This document shows, one piece after another, positions 25,335 to 32,900 of a stretch of DNA of 32,900 nucleotides. Source of the DNA: Bacteroidaceae bacterium (GTDB lineage Bacteria; Bacteroidota; Bacteroidia; Bacteroidales; Bacteroidaceae). The stretch is taken from positions 1-32,900 of the forward strand of contig JAFWXX010000032.1 in the NCBI GenBank assembly GCA_017522915.1. The letters run 5' to 3'. The notes under the pieces were generated by a model that made no database searches, was not told where the DNA came from, and saw nothing but the letters and a program-made list of their open reading frames with translations. Positions within the stretch are counted from its first letter, which is position 1. Every line of letters begins with the position of its first letter. Made by a program: the position numbers and the translations under genes.

Positions 25335-26404
25335 TGAAACGCATTCACTTGATATTGCTTTTTATGCTGGCACTTTTCGCCAATACTCCGGCAAATGCAT
25401 CGTCGCATGCTTCCGGAAAGGGTAGTGTGGATGTAAAGAAGATAATCTTCGAGCATGTGCAGGATTCGTACGAATGGCATATAGCGACTGTCGGTGACAA
25501 GCATATCTCTATAAGCCTTCCTGTTATTATCTATTCCGAATCCAAGGGATGGAATGTTTTCTCCTCTTCGGTATTCCATGAGCAAGAGGAGTACAATGGT
25601 TTCAGAATATCATCATCAGGCAACCATGAAGGCAAGATTGTCGAGCTTGATATCATAGGCAACGAGGTACGTCCTTTGCTCGATATATCGATAACCAAGA
25701 CAGTTCTTTCTGTTATCCTCAATTCGATACTTCTTGTAGTCATCGTCCTCTTTACAGCCAGATGGTACAAGCACCGCAAGCCCGATGACAAGGCACCGGG
25801 CGGCTTTGTGGGGGTAATGGAAATGCTTGTGACAATGGTTGTGGACGACCTTATAAAACCTAATATCGGCAAGAACTACAAAAGATATACTCCTTATCTA
25901 TTGACAGCGTTCTTCTTCATATTCCTGAGCAATCTCATGGGGCTTATACCCATATTCCCAGGAGGTGCGAACGTGACAGGAAATATAGCCGTTACACTTG
26001 TTCTGGCTACATGCACTTTCATTGCTGTCAATCTTTTCGGCAACAAGGAATATTACAAGGAGATATTCTGGCCCGATGTGCCTGCATGGCTGAAAGTGCC
26101 GTTGCCTCTCATGCCTCTCATAGAACTCTTCGGCGTGTTCGTCAAGCCGTTCGCCTTGACTGTGCGTCTGTTTGCGAACATACTTGCCGGCCATGCCGTG
26201 ATGCTTGCTTTCATTAGCCTGATATTCATAACGATGGCTGTCAATGTGTATATCGGCAGTGCAATGACTGTAGTGTCGTTGCTGTTTACAGTATTCATGA
26301 GTTTTCTGGAACTGCTTGTGGCTTTCATCCAGGCTTTTGTGTTTACAATGTTGTCGTCGGTGTTCATAGGGCTATCGCAACCCGAACATCATGGCAGTGA
26401 ATGA
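25331..26404 (+). CDS. atpB: ATP synthase Fo subunit a with N-terminal periplasmic extension
   Basis: Membrane stator forming the two proton half-channels. 357 residues, well above the ~240-270 of most bacteria. The extra part is a signal-like N-terminus (IHLILLFMLALFANTPANA) and about 110 residues of periplasmic domain before the first shared helix, an extension found across Bacteroidetes. The essential arginine is in ALTVRLFANILAGH, near residue 279. The gene starts inside the end of the preceding gene. The function of the periplasmic part is not known to me. Confidence 0.93.
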   Translation: MMKRIHLILLFMLALFANTPANASSHASGKGSVDVKKIIFEHVQDSYEWHIATVGDKHISISLPVIIYSESKGWNVFSSSVFHEQEEYNGFRISSSGNHEGKIVELDIIGNEVRPLLDISITKTVLSVILNSILLVVIVLFTARWYKHRKPDDKAPGGFVGVMEMLVTMVVDDLIKPNIGKNYKRYTPYLLTAFFFIFLSNLMGLIPIFPGGANVTGNIAVTLVLATCTFIAVNLFGNKEYYKEIFWPDVPAWLKVPLPLMPLIELFGVFVKPFALTVRLFANILAGHAVMLAFISLIFITMAVNVYIGSAMTVVSLLFTVFMSFLELLVAFIQAFVFTMLSSVFIGLSQPEHHGSE

Positions 26405-26434
26405 AAATGATTTACTAACCTTAAATATACAATT

Positions 26435-26689
26435 ATGTTTTTGACTATTCTTTTACAGGCTGCAGCTGGTTCAGCCATTGCAAAAATGGGTGCTGCTATT
26501 GCGGCGAGTATTGCTGTTATCGGAGCATCAATGGGTATTTCCCGTATCGGCTCTTCTGCTCTTGAGTCCATTGCACGTCAGCCCGAATCGGCATCTGATA
26601 TCCGTTCAGGAATGTTGCTTGCAGCCGCTCTTATCGAGGGTGTGGCTATGTTCGCAGTGATTGTCTGTCTGCTTGTACTCTTTGTATAA
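26435..26689 (+). CDS. atpE: ATP synthase Fo subunit c
   Basis: 84 residues, two transmembrane helices joined by the conserved polar loop ESIARQPE. The ion-binding carboxylate is Glu68 in AALIEGVAMF. It is followed by Gly, not Ser/Thr, and the first-helix position used by the sodium-type Gln is Ile (from MGISRIG), so proton coupling is expected. Thirty bases separate it from atpB. Confidence 0.95.
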   Translation: MFLTILLQAAAGSAIAKMGAAIAASIAVIGASMGISRIGSSALESIARQPESASDIRSGMLLAAALIEGVAMFAVIVCLLVLFV

Positions 26690-26704
26690 TACCGGACTGC
26701 AGCC

Positions 26705-27214
26705 ATGTCACTACTACTGCCCGAAGCCGGTCTGGTGTTCTGGATGCTCGTTGCATTCGGAATAGTCTATTTCATTCTTCATCGCTATGGCTTCCCTGCC
26801 ATAACGTCAATGGTCGATGAACGCAAGAGATTCATCGACGACGCCTTGAAGAATGCAAAAGAGGCTAATGAAAAGCTAGCGAACATAGAACAGCAGAGCC
26901 AGGATATTCTCAAGAAAGCCCAGGAAGAGCAGACAAGGATTCTTCGTGAGGCTGCGGCAACACGTGACCAGCTCATCAAGGAGGCTCGTGAGAAGGCTGA
27001 GGATGAGGGTGAAAAGATGCTTGCCGAGACACGCAGGCTCATACAGCAGGAAAAAGAGGATGTGCTGAATGAGATACGCGCACAGGTTGCAGAGCTATCA
27101 TTGTCCATTGCAGAGAAGATTATCCGTAAGGAACTTTCATCAACAGAAAGCCAGAAGGCATATATCGGCAAGCTTGTCGATGAGGCTATGGCCGATAAGG
27201 AAAAGGGCAAATGA
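26705..27214 (+). CDS. atpF: ATP synthase Fo subunit b
   Basis: Peripheral-stalk subunit. 169 residues: one N-terminal membrane helix (LVFWMLVAFGIVYFILH) and then a long, strongly charged helix forming the right-handed coiled coil (for example REAAATRDQLIKEAREKAED) that reaches to the F1 head. Length is normal. The stop codon overlaps the atpH start (ATGA). Confidence 0.95.
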   Translation: MSLLLPEAGLVFWMLVAFGIVYFILHRYGFPAITSMVDERKRFIDDALKNAKEANEKLANIEQQSQDILKKAQEEQTRILREAAATRDQLIKEAREKAEDEGEKMLAETRRLIQQEKEDVLNEIRAQVAELSLSIAEKIIRKELSSTESQKAYIGKLVDEAMADKEKGK

Positions 27215-27756
27215 ATATAGGTGTCATATCAATGAGGTATGCCAAGGCGATGCTTGCATTCGCATTGGAGAATGGCGAAGAGAATGCAATATACAATATG
27301 ATGTTGCAGCTCCGTCACACATTCCAGAAGGTGAAGCAGTTGCCGGTGGTGCTTCAGAATCCATCTCTCTCCCAAAAAGAGAGAGTAGGGCTCATCTGTG
27401 ATGCTGTGAATGCATCGCCTCTTTTCGAACGCTTTGCACGTCTTGTTGTCAAGGAAGAGCGCGAGGAGCTCCTTCTCTTTATAGCTCATGCCTACATAAT
27501 GCTCTACCGCAAGGAGAAGAAGATACTTGCTGTCGATTTCACAACAGCTGTTCCGGCAGATGATGCATTGAGCGGAAAAATTACAGCCATGCTGTCCGGA
27601 GACCATGACAGCGTTGAACTGAACAATGTGGTTGACCCCTCCATAATAGGCGGATTCATTCTTGAGGCCGATTCCAAACGCCTTGATGCGAGTGTCGGGA
27701 GCCAGCTCCGTGAAATCAGGAAGCAATTAGTTAAACAAAACAGGAAACTTGTCTGA
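27211..27756 (+). CDS. atpH: ATP synthase F1 subunit delta
   Basis: 181 residues. Subunit at the top of F1 that joins the peripheral stalk to alpha. The N-terminal helical bundle starts with [16 protein letters not shown], matching the RYA-x-A-L opening of the family. The C-terminal signature is [22 protein letters not shown], recognisable as the G-G-x-x-x-x-x-D-x-x-x-D-x-S motif. It overlaps both neighbours by one to four bases. Confidence 0.95.
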   Translation: MNIGVISMRYAKAMLAFALENGEENAIYNMMLQLRHTFQKVKQLPVVLQNPSLSQKERVGLICDAVNASPLFERFARLVVKEEREELLLFIAHAYIMLYRKEKKILAVDFTTAVPADDALSGKITAMLSGDHDSVELNNVVDPSIIGGFILEADSKRLDASVGSQLREIRKQLVKQNRKLV

Positions 27757-29333
27757 TGAATATTAAACCAAGTGAAGTGTCGGGCGTCCTGCTCGAAAAA
27801 TTGAGAGGCATAGAGAACAGCTCCAAATACGAAGAGGTAGGAACTGTTCTTCAGGTCAGCGATGGTGTAGTGCGCATATATGGCCTCTATAATGCCGAAG
27901 CCGATGAACTTCTTGAGTTTGACAATGGAATTAAGGCCATTGTCATGAACCTCGAAGAGGATAATGTAGGTGCAATACTGTTGGGCCCTACCGACAAGAT
28001 AAAGGAGGGCATGACAATAAGACGTACAGGCCGCATAGCATCGATAGATGTATGTGACGGAATGCTGGGGCGTGTCATCACTCCTTTGGGTGAGCCTCTT
28101 GACGGCAAGGGCGAGATAACCGGTGAGATGTGCGAGATGCCTCTTGACCGTAAGGCCCCCGGTGTGATATTCCGTCAGCCGGTAACAGAGCCGCTGCAGA
28201 CAGGTCTCAAATCGATAGACTCCATGATTCCTATCGGCCGCGGTCAGCGTGAGCTCATAATCGGCGACCGCCAGACCGGCAAGACTGCAATAGCTATTGA
28301 TACCATAATAAACCAGCGTGCTGCATACGAAGCCGGCAACCCGGTCTATTGCATATATGTTGCAATAGGACAGAAGGGCTCAACTGTAGCATCCATAGTG
28401 AATACACTGCGTACACATGGTGCAATGGACTACACGGTAGTGGTGGCTGCAACAGCTGCCGATACGGCTGCTCTTCAGTATTATGCCCCTATGGCAGGAG
28501 CTGCCATAGGCGAGTATTTCCGTGATACAGGCCGTCATGCGCTTGTAGTATATGACGACCTCTCCAAACAAGCGGTTGCCTACCGTGAAGTGTCGCTTAT
28601 CCTTCGACGTCCTTCGGGCCGTGAGGCTTATCCTGGCGACGTCTTCTATCTGCATTCACGCCTGCTCGAACGCTCGGCTAAGATTATAAACCAGCAGGAG
28701 GTTGCCGAGAAGATGAACGACCTTCCTCCTAGCCTTGTCGGCAAGGTCAAGGGCGGAGGCTCGTTGACGGCATTGCCTATAATAGAGACACAGGCAGGTG
28801 ACGTATCGGCATATATTCCTACAAATGTGATTTCCATCACGGACGGACAGATATATCTCGAAAGCGACCTCTTCAACCAGGGATTCCGTCCTGCAGTGAA
28901 TGTCGGAATCTCTGTATCGCGTGTGGGCGGAAACGCGCAGATAAAATCGATGAAGAAGGTTGCCGGAACACTTAAGATTGACCAGGCGCAGTTTCGTGAG
29001 CTTGAGGCATTTGCCAAGTTCGGAAGCGATATGGACCCGGTGACAATGATGGTCATCGAGCGTGGAAGACGCAACAACAAGCTGCTTGTACAGCCGCAGT
29101 ATTCGCCTATGCCGGTGGCCGAACAGATAGCTCTTCTCTATTGCGGAATAAACAACCTGTTGCGTGAGGTACCGCTCGACAAGGTAGAGGAGTTTGAGAC
29201 AATGTTCCTCGATGTTATGCGTACACGTCACAAGGAGAGTGTTTTGGATGTGCTTGCAAGCGGTGTCATAAGCGATGATGTTGCTGCAATGATTGAGAGT
29301 GTTGCAAAGGAGATAACTTCAACCCTGAACTGA
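27756..29333 (+). CDS. atpA: ATP synthase F1 subunit alpha
   Basis: 525 residues, full length. Non-catalytic nucleotide-binding subunit alternating with beta. The P-loop GDRQTGKT is near 170-177. [18 protein letters not shown] with [13 protein letters not shown]-type [13 protein letters not shown] and [20 protein letters not shown] are alpha-family landmarks, the latter holding the arginine finger region. The start A is the last base of the atpH stop. Confidence 0.97.
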   Translation: MNIKPSEVSGVLLEKLRGIENSSKYEEVGTVLQVSDGVVRIYGLYNAEADELLEFDNGIKAIVMNLEEDNVGAILLGPTDKIKEGMTIRRTGRIASIDVCDGMLGRVITPLGEPLDGKGEITGEMCEMPLDRKAPGVIFRQPVTEPLQTGLKSIDSMIPIGRGQRELIIGDRQTGKTAIAIDTIINQRAAYEAGNPVYCIYVAIGQKGSTVASIVNTLRTHGAMDYTVVVAATAADTAALQYYAPMAGAAIGEYFRDTGRHALVVYDDLSKQAVAYREVSLILRRPSGREAYPGDVFYLHSRLLERSAKIINQQEVAEKMNDLPPSLVGKVKGGGSLTALPIIETQAGDVSAYIPTNVISITDGQIYLESDLFNQGFRPAVNVGISVSRVGGNAQIKSMKKVAGTLKIDQAQFRELEAFAKFGSDMDPVTMMVIERGRRNNKLLVQPQYSPMPVAEQIALLYCGINNLLREVPLDKVEEFETMFLDVMRTRHKESVLDVLASGVISDDVAAMIESVAKEITSTLN

Positions 29334-29340
29334 TTGCGCC

Positions 29341-30204
29341 ATGAACCTCAAGGAGATAAAGCAGAGAATCCTTTCGGTAAAAGGTACGCAGAAGATAACG
29401 TCTGCCATGAAGCTCGTTTCTGCTGCCAAATTGCGTCGTGCCCAAGCGAGAATAGAGGGAATGCGTCCCTATCAGCTTAAGCTCGATGCGATGCTCTCTT
29501 CATTCCTGGGCAGTTCGGAATCTGTAGATTCTCCATATATCGCTGAGAGAGAGGTAAAGAGGGCTGTCGTTATCCCGATAGCTTCCGATTCTTCCCTTTG
29601 TGGCAGTTTCAACAGCAATATAATACGTCTTGCCAATGATGTGCTTGACGGATATATGTCTCAAGACACATATCTTGAGATAATGCCTGTAGGGCGCAAG
29701 ATGCGTGATGCTATAAGGAAAAGAGGGCTCGACTGCGATGAGACACTTATGGAGTATTGTGCAGCCGCAGAATATTCTCCTGTAGCCAATATGGCATACA
29801 CCCTTATGGAGCGTTTCGTCAAAGGGGAAATAGATAAGGTGGAACTTGTATATACCCATTTCCATTCTGCAGCCAAACAAATTCCGGTGCGCGAGACCTT
29901 CTTGCCTATAGACATAACAGGAATGAAGGGAAATAAGCAGCTTCCTGATGATATGTTCATTGTTGAACCAAGCAACGACGAACTTGTTTCGGCATTGCTG
30001 CCTAAGGTCATAGCCTTGCGTTTATATACAGCGATGCTCGACTCAACGGCTGCAGAACACGCAGCACGCATGCTGGCAATGCAGATAGCCACAGACAATG
30101 CCGATGACCTTATCTCCGAACTGGTACTGGAGTACAACAAGGGGCGTCAGCAGGCAATTACAAATGAATTGCTCGATATCGTCTCCGGAAGCGTGAACGG
30201 TTGA
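29341..30204 (+). CDS. atpG: ATP synthase F1 subunit gamma
   Basis: 287 residues. Central rotor shaft, recognised by its N-terminal helix (LKEIKQRILSVKGTQKIT, then AMKLVSAAKLRRAQ), the SSLCGSFNSN motif and the C-terminal helix (AMLDSTAAEHAARMLAMQ, ATDNADDLI). Last gene of the operon, 7 bases after atpA. Length is normal for the family. Confidence 0.96.
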   Translation: MNLKEIKQRILSVKGTQKITSAMKLVSAAKLRRAQARIEGMRPYQLKLDAMLSSFLGSSESVDSPYIAEREVKRAVVIPIASDSSLCGSFNSNIIRLANDVLDGYMSQDTYLEIMPVGRKMRDAIRKRGLDCDETLMEYCAAAEYSPVANMAYTLMERFVKGEIDKVELVYTHFHSAAKQIPVRETFLPIDITGMKGNKQLPDDMFIVEPSNDELVSALLPKVIALRLYTAMLDSTAAEHAARMLAMQIATDNADDLISELVLEYNKGRQQAITNELLDIVSGSVNG

Positions 30205-30280
30205 ATCCGACAGGATATAAAAAGAATAGGCTGCCTCATTGGGTACCCGTTATTTTATTTTAACTGATTGATTTTCAGTG

Positions 30281-30403
30281 TTAGTTTTTACGAAAATTGC
30301 GAAATCCTACATAGAAGACTACATGGAGGCCGTAATCAAGCCCAAGAACTACGAATGCAAAGGTAAATAAAACTTTTGAAAGTAAAGTACTGAAATCAAC
30401 CAT
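30281..30403 (-). CDS. Possible 40-residue membrane peptide
   Basis: An ATG at 30403 opens 40 codons ending with TAA at 30281. The product, starting MVDFSTLLSKVLFTF, has one hydrophobic helix (LFTFAFVVLGLDYGLHVVFY) and a basic end, NFRKN. Purines (ggaag) directly precede the start. It is the only reading frame of interest in the 288-base gap after atpG, the rest of which (30205-30280, 30404-30433) shows only an 8-base palindrome, gggtaccc. It may be real or chance. Confidence 0.3.
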   Translation of the reverse strand: MVDFSTLLSKVLFTFAFVVLGLDYGLHVVFYVGFRNFRKN

Positions 30404-30433
30404 CTTCCAAAGATGCATTGTGAATAAACTAAG

Positions 30434-30480
30434 GTGGCGTACGAGCGAACTACATGGTTCACTACATACGCCACTTTTGT
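30434..30480. terminator. Terminator between atpG and the acetyltransferase gene
   Basis: gtggcgta (30434-30441) pairs with tacgccac (30467-30474), with an inner gaac/gttc pairing in the loop, then tttt on the plus strand. It stands between convergent transcription units and could serve both. Confidence 0.55.
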
Positions 30481-30492
30481 ATTATTATTAGT

Positions 30493-31005
30493 TTACATCA
30501 GTTTCTCAAAAACAAAATACTCATCGTGGCACGCTTCGCCTGTCTGGGAACGGGCAGGGTCAGTGTGTGCCTTGTTGAAAAATTCTACAATCTTGAATCC
30601 GCACTTATTCACATAGAAGTGAATATTGCGTTTCTCAAAATATGGAGTAATCAATCGCCAAACCTTGGTGTTGGGATATAATCTTTCAATCGCTTGCCAT
30701 ATCTGATACCCTAATCCCTTACCATGGTACTCGGGATAGATGTAGAACAATTCAGCAGAGTTGTGCAGCGTTGCCGCATCTGCCTTTATAGAGATACCAC
30801 CCACCTTGATACCATCGGCATATACTGCGTATGTTTCACATTCGGGGTCTGATATTATTCCCAAAATCTCATCGTGTTCTATAATTTCTTTGCCACTTTC
30901 AGGCTTACCGAATGTTTCGATGACTGCAAAGGAGAATATTTCACACACATCGGCGCAAAAGTCGTTATAATCGGACTTTTCAATTTTAACGAATGTAATT
31001 TCCAT
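30493..31005 (-). CDS. GNAT-family N-acetyltransferase
   Basis: 170 residues. Acetyl-CoA-dependent transferase fold: the central strand and motif A, LFYIYPEYHGKGLGYQIWQ (HGKGLG near 94-99 binds the pyrophosphate), and the later strand/helix with ERRN-type EKRNIHFYVNKCGFKIVEF that ends most GNAT proteins. The substrate cannot be read from the sequence; small amines, antibiotics or protein N-termini are all possible. It starts 8 bases after the efflux outer-membrane factor gene, so it is probably cotranscribed with the pump. Confidence 0.85.
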   Translation of the reverse strand: MEITFVKIEKSDYNDFCADVCEIFSFAVIETFGKPESGKEIIEHDEILGIISDPECETYAVYADGIKVGGISIKADAATLHNSAELFYIYPEYHGKGLGYQIWQAIERLYPNTKVWRLITPYFEKRNIHFYVNKCGFKIVEFFNKAHTDPARSQTGEACHDEYFVFEKLM

Positions 31006-31013
31006 AATCTAAA

Positions 31014-32372
31014 CTATTTGCCTCCTCCCAAAGCGTGATAGAGGGTGATGATGCTCTGTATCTCTTCGAAGCGGTCTTGGGCAACAGCTTGCTCTGCGCT
31101 GAGCAGGGTTTGCTGGGCAGTCAATACTTCCAGATAGTTGGCAGAAGAGTGGCGCATCAGGAGTTCAGTTTTGCGTACCGCCTCCTGCAAGGTTGCTACT
31201 TGGGCGTTATCTATGTCGAGTTTTCTGCGAGCCGTTTGCAAGGCTGTAAGGGCATCGTTTACCTCCGCACCAGCGTTAAGCAGTGATTGTTGGAAGTTGA
31301 GCACCGCCACCTCCTGCTCGGCCTTGGCAATCTTTAGGTTGGCGATATTGGCACCTCTATTGAACAGTGGCTGCACAAGCGAGCCTATGGCGTTAAGTAG
31401 CCAGCCCGTAGGGTTGAGCTCTACGCCTCCTGCACCATCTGTCCAACCTAAACTACCTGAAAGGTTGATTGATGGATAGAAGGATGCTCTGGCTGCGTTG
31501 GTAGCATAGAAGGCTTGTGCCAACTGGTGTTCTGCCACTCTTACATCGGGACGGTTGGCGAGTAGCTGCAAGGGAACACCTACGGACAACTCCGTAGGAA
31601 ACTGTTGGTCGGCAAGGGTGCTCCGCTGTATAGATGTTGGAGTCGTTGCCAAGAGTGTGCAGAGGGCATTCTCGCTCTCCTTGATGCTCTTTTCGATGGA
31701 TAGGATTTCGCTCTCCAACGCCATACTGTTTGCCTTGGCTTGAAGCACTGCGGCATCAGTTACGCCACCACCTCCTCGCTTCAAAGATTCAAGCACCCGA
31801 ACACTCTTTTGCCAACTTTCAAGGGTCTGCTTGCTGATGCGCAACTGCTCATCGAGCATAAGCAATGTGTAATATCCGTTGGCTACGGTTGCTACAAGGT
31901 TTGTCTGCACGGCCTGTGCGTATGCCTTACTCGATTCAAGAGCCTCTTGGGCGCCACGCTTGGCGTTGGTGGTCTTGCCAAAGATGTCTATCTCCCAGCT
32001 CGCTGAAGCACCGATTGTATAACTCTTCGATGCTGTGCCACCTGACTTGCCGACTGTTCCCTCGGCAGATACTCCTACTGAGGGTAGATAAGATAGGCGG
32101 GCATTCATCAACACCGCCTCGGCCTGCTCTGTGCGAAGATATGCGGTGCGAAGGTCAGTGTTGCGCACCAATGCTGTATCAATCAACTGCTGCAGATGTC
32201 TATCTTGAAACAGCTCACGCCACGACAGCGAAGCGATAGTTGTTGTATCGGCAGTGATATACTCCTCGCCAAATAGATTCTTATCCACCTCGGTTGTTTG
32301 CGGGAACTTACGATATACGCTACATCCCGAAAGCATTACTGCAAGGACTATGTATAGAATTTCTCTCTTCAT
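31014..32372 (-). CDS. RND efflux outer-membrane factor lipoprotein (NodT/OprM-type)
   Basis: 452 residues, the usual length. Lipoprotein signal with lipobox MLSGC (Cys17). Two TolC-like repeats are evident: LRTAYLRTEQAEAVLMNARL and the RPDVRVAEHQLAQAFYATNA hallmark (the R-P-D-V/I sequence of outer-membrane factors), then long alpha helices of the periplasmic tunnel. It forms the exit duct of a tripartite pump. The pump gene ends 2 bases upstream, so the operon order is pump, outer-membrane factor, acetyltransferase. Confidence 0.93.
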   Translation of the reverse strand: MKREILYIVLAVMLSGCSVYRKFPQTTEVDKNLFGEEYITADTTTIASLSWRELFQDRHLQQLIDTALVRNTDLRTAYLRTEQAEAVLMNARLSYLPSVGVSAEGTVGKSGGTASKSYTIGASASWEIDIFGKTTNAKRGAQEALESSKAYAQAVQTNLVATVANGYYTLLMLDEQLRISKQTLESWQKSVRVLESLKRGGGGVTDAAVLQAKANSMALESEILSIEKSIKESENALCTLLATTPTSIQRSTLADQQFPTELSVGVPLQLLANRPDVRVAEHQLAQAFYATNAARASFYPSINLSGSLGWTDGAGGVELNPTGWLLNAIGSLVQPLFNRGANIANLKIAKAEQEVAVLNFQQSLLNAGAEVNDALTALQTARRKLDIDNAQVATLQEAVRKTELLMRHSSANYLEVLTAQQTLLSAEQAVAQDRFEEIQSIITLYHALGGGK

Positions 32373-32374
32373 CT

Positions 32375-32900
32375 CTATTCCTTTTTTGTGTTCTCCTTTT
32401 GCTGTTTAAGCAGTGCTATTTGCTTCATCTCCTCAATAATCATTGGGTCATGAGACTCCTTGAATACCATGGGCTTGAACTTCTCCTGCAATGTTTGGAA
32501 CACGACAAATAGTGCTGGTACAATAATGAGCAAGCCGATAGTTCCGATAAGCATACCGCCCACAACACCCGTTCCTATGGTGCGACTACCATTGGCACCT
32601 GCACCAGAAGCGAACATCAGTGGCAACATACCGAATATCATCGTAAGTGAGGTCATAAGTACTGGGCGTAGTCGCATCTTGGCAGCAAAAAACGCCGACT
32701 GTTTGAGCGACATACCCGCCTCACGACATTGTGTTGCATACTCCGTAAGTAGGATAGCCGTCTTTGCCAACAGACCGATAAGCATTATCAATCCGATTTG
32801 CAGATAGATGTTATTCTCTATGCCAAATGCCCAGGCAAAGAGGAATGCACCCGCCAAACCAAACGGCACGCTCAGAATGATTGCCATAGGTATAAATAGG
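32375..32900 (-). CDS. RND efflux pump, C-terminal end (5' part outside window)
   Basis: The frame stays open to the window edge (the codons before the ATG at 32887 read LFIP), so this is the end of a ~1000-residue AcrB/HAE1-type transporter. Visible are the last membrane helices, including GLIMLIGLLAKTAILLTEYA, the RLRPVLMTSLTMIFGMLPL motif and GGMLIGTIGLLIIVPALFVV, with a charged cytoplasmic tail. It exports drugs, bile acids or other amphipathic compounds using proton force; the substrate is not decidable here. Confidence 0.93.
   Translation of the reverse strand, partial: LFIPMAIILSVPFGLAGAFLFAWAFGIENNIYLQIGLIMLIGLLAKTAILLTEYATQCREAGMSLKQSAFFAAKMRLRPVLMTSLTMIFGMLPLMFASGAGANGSRTIGTGVVGGMLIGTIGLLIIVPALFVVFQTLQEKFKPMVFKESHDPMIIEEMKQIALLKQQKENTKKE

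Overview
The window looks like a chromosome segment of a Bacteroidales bacterium (Bacteroides/Prevotella-like). The F-type ATP synthase operon has the atpD-atpC-(atpI-like)-atpB-E-F-H-A-G order seen in that group, several promoters fit the Bacteroidetes TTTG / TAnnTTTG pattern, and AT-rich leaders replace strong Shine-Dalgarno sites. I saw no rRNA, tRNA, CRISPR array, insertion sequence, integrase or transposase.

Layout. (1) 1-4503: the end of a very large phage tail/receptor-binding protein (LamG-like, CotH-kinase-like and leucine-rich-repeat-like parts) whose C-terminus is a C-type-lectin domain with the hallmark of a diversity-generating retroelement (DGR) variable region. No reverse transcriptase or template repeat is in the window. 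(2) 4541-7338: two terminator-like hairpins, then a strongly AT-rich two-gene unit (KAP P-loop NTPase plus a 72-residue protein) closed by a perfect 17-bp hairpin. This looks like a horizontally acquired accessory module, possibly anti-phage. (3) 7356-9762: a secreted, membrane-anchored protein joining a degenerate LytM/M23-like fold to an S41 (tail-specific) protease. Behind its amber stop lies an in-frame 43-residue remnant of another gene. (4) 9714-21307: a phage head module in two divergent operons. The minus operon holds three unrecognised small genes and the large terminase. The plus operon holds a scaffold-like protein, major capsid protein, connector-like protein, holin, a candidate one-gene spanin and a 955-residue virion protein. 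(5) 21410-23062: two small minus-strand genes and a LexA/CI-like self-cleaving repressor with its own promoter and palindrome, ending in a GNRA-loop terminator. (6) 23106-30204: the complete ATP synthase operon. (7) 30281-32900: a possible 40-residue membrane peptide, a GNAT acetyltransferase, and the outer-membrane factor and inner-membrane pump C-terminus of an RND efflux system.

How it fits together. The phage genes could form one prophage flanked by the ATP synthase operon, or two elements separated by the S41 gene. The portal, integrase, endolysin and most tail genes are not visible, so the head module is either incomplete/domesticated or completed by genes left of the window. The most notable points are the DGR-diversified CotH/LRR tail protein without a local retroelement, the KAP module directly behind it, the capsid protein with an N-terminal hydrophobic helix, and the fused protease with the coding remnant behind its stop codon. 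All assignments come from reading the sequence; no database search was possible.
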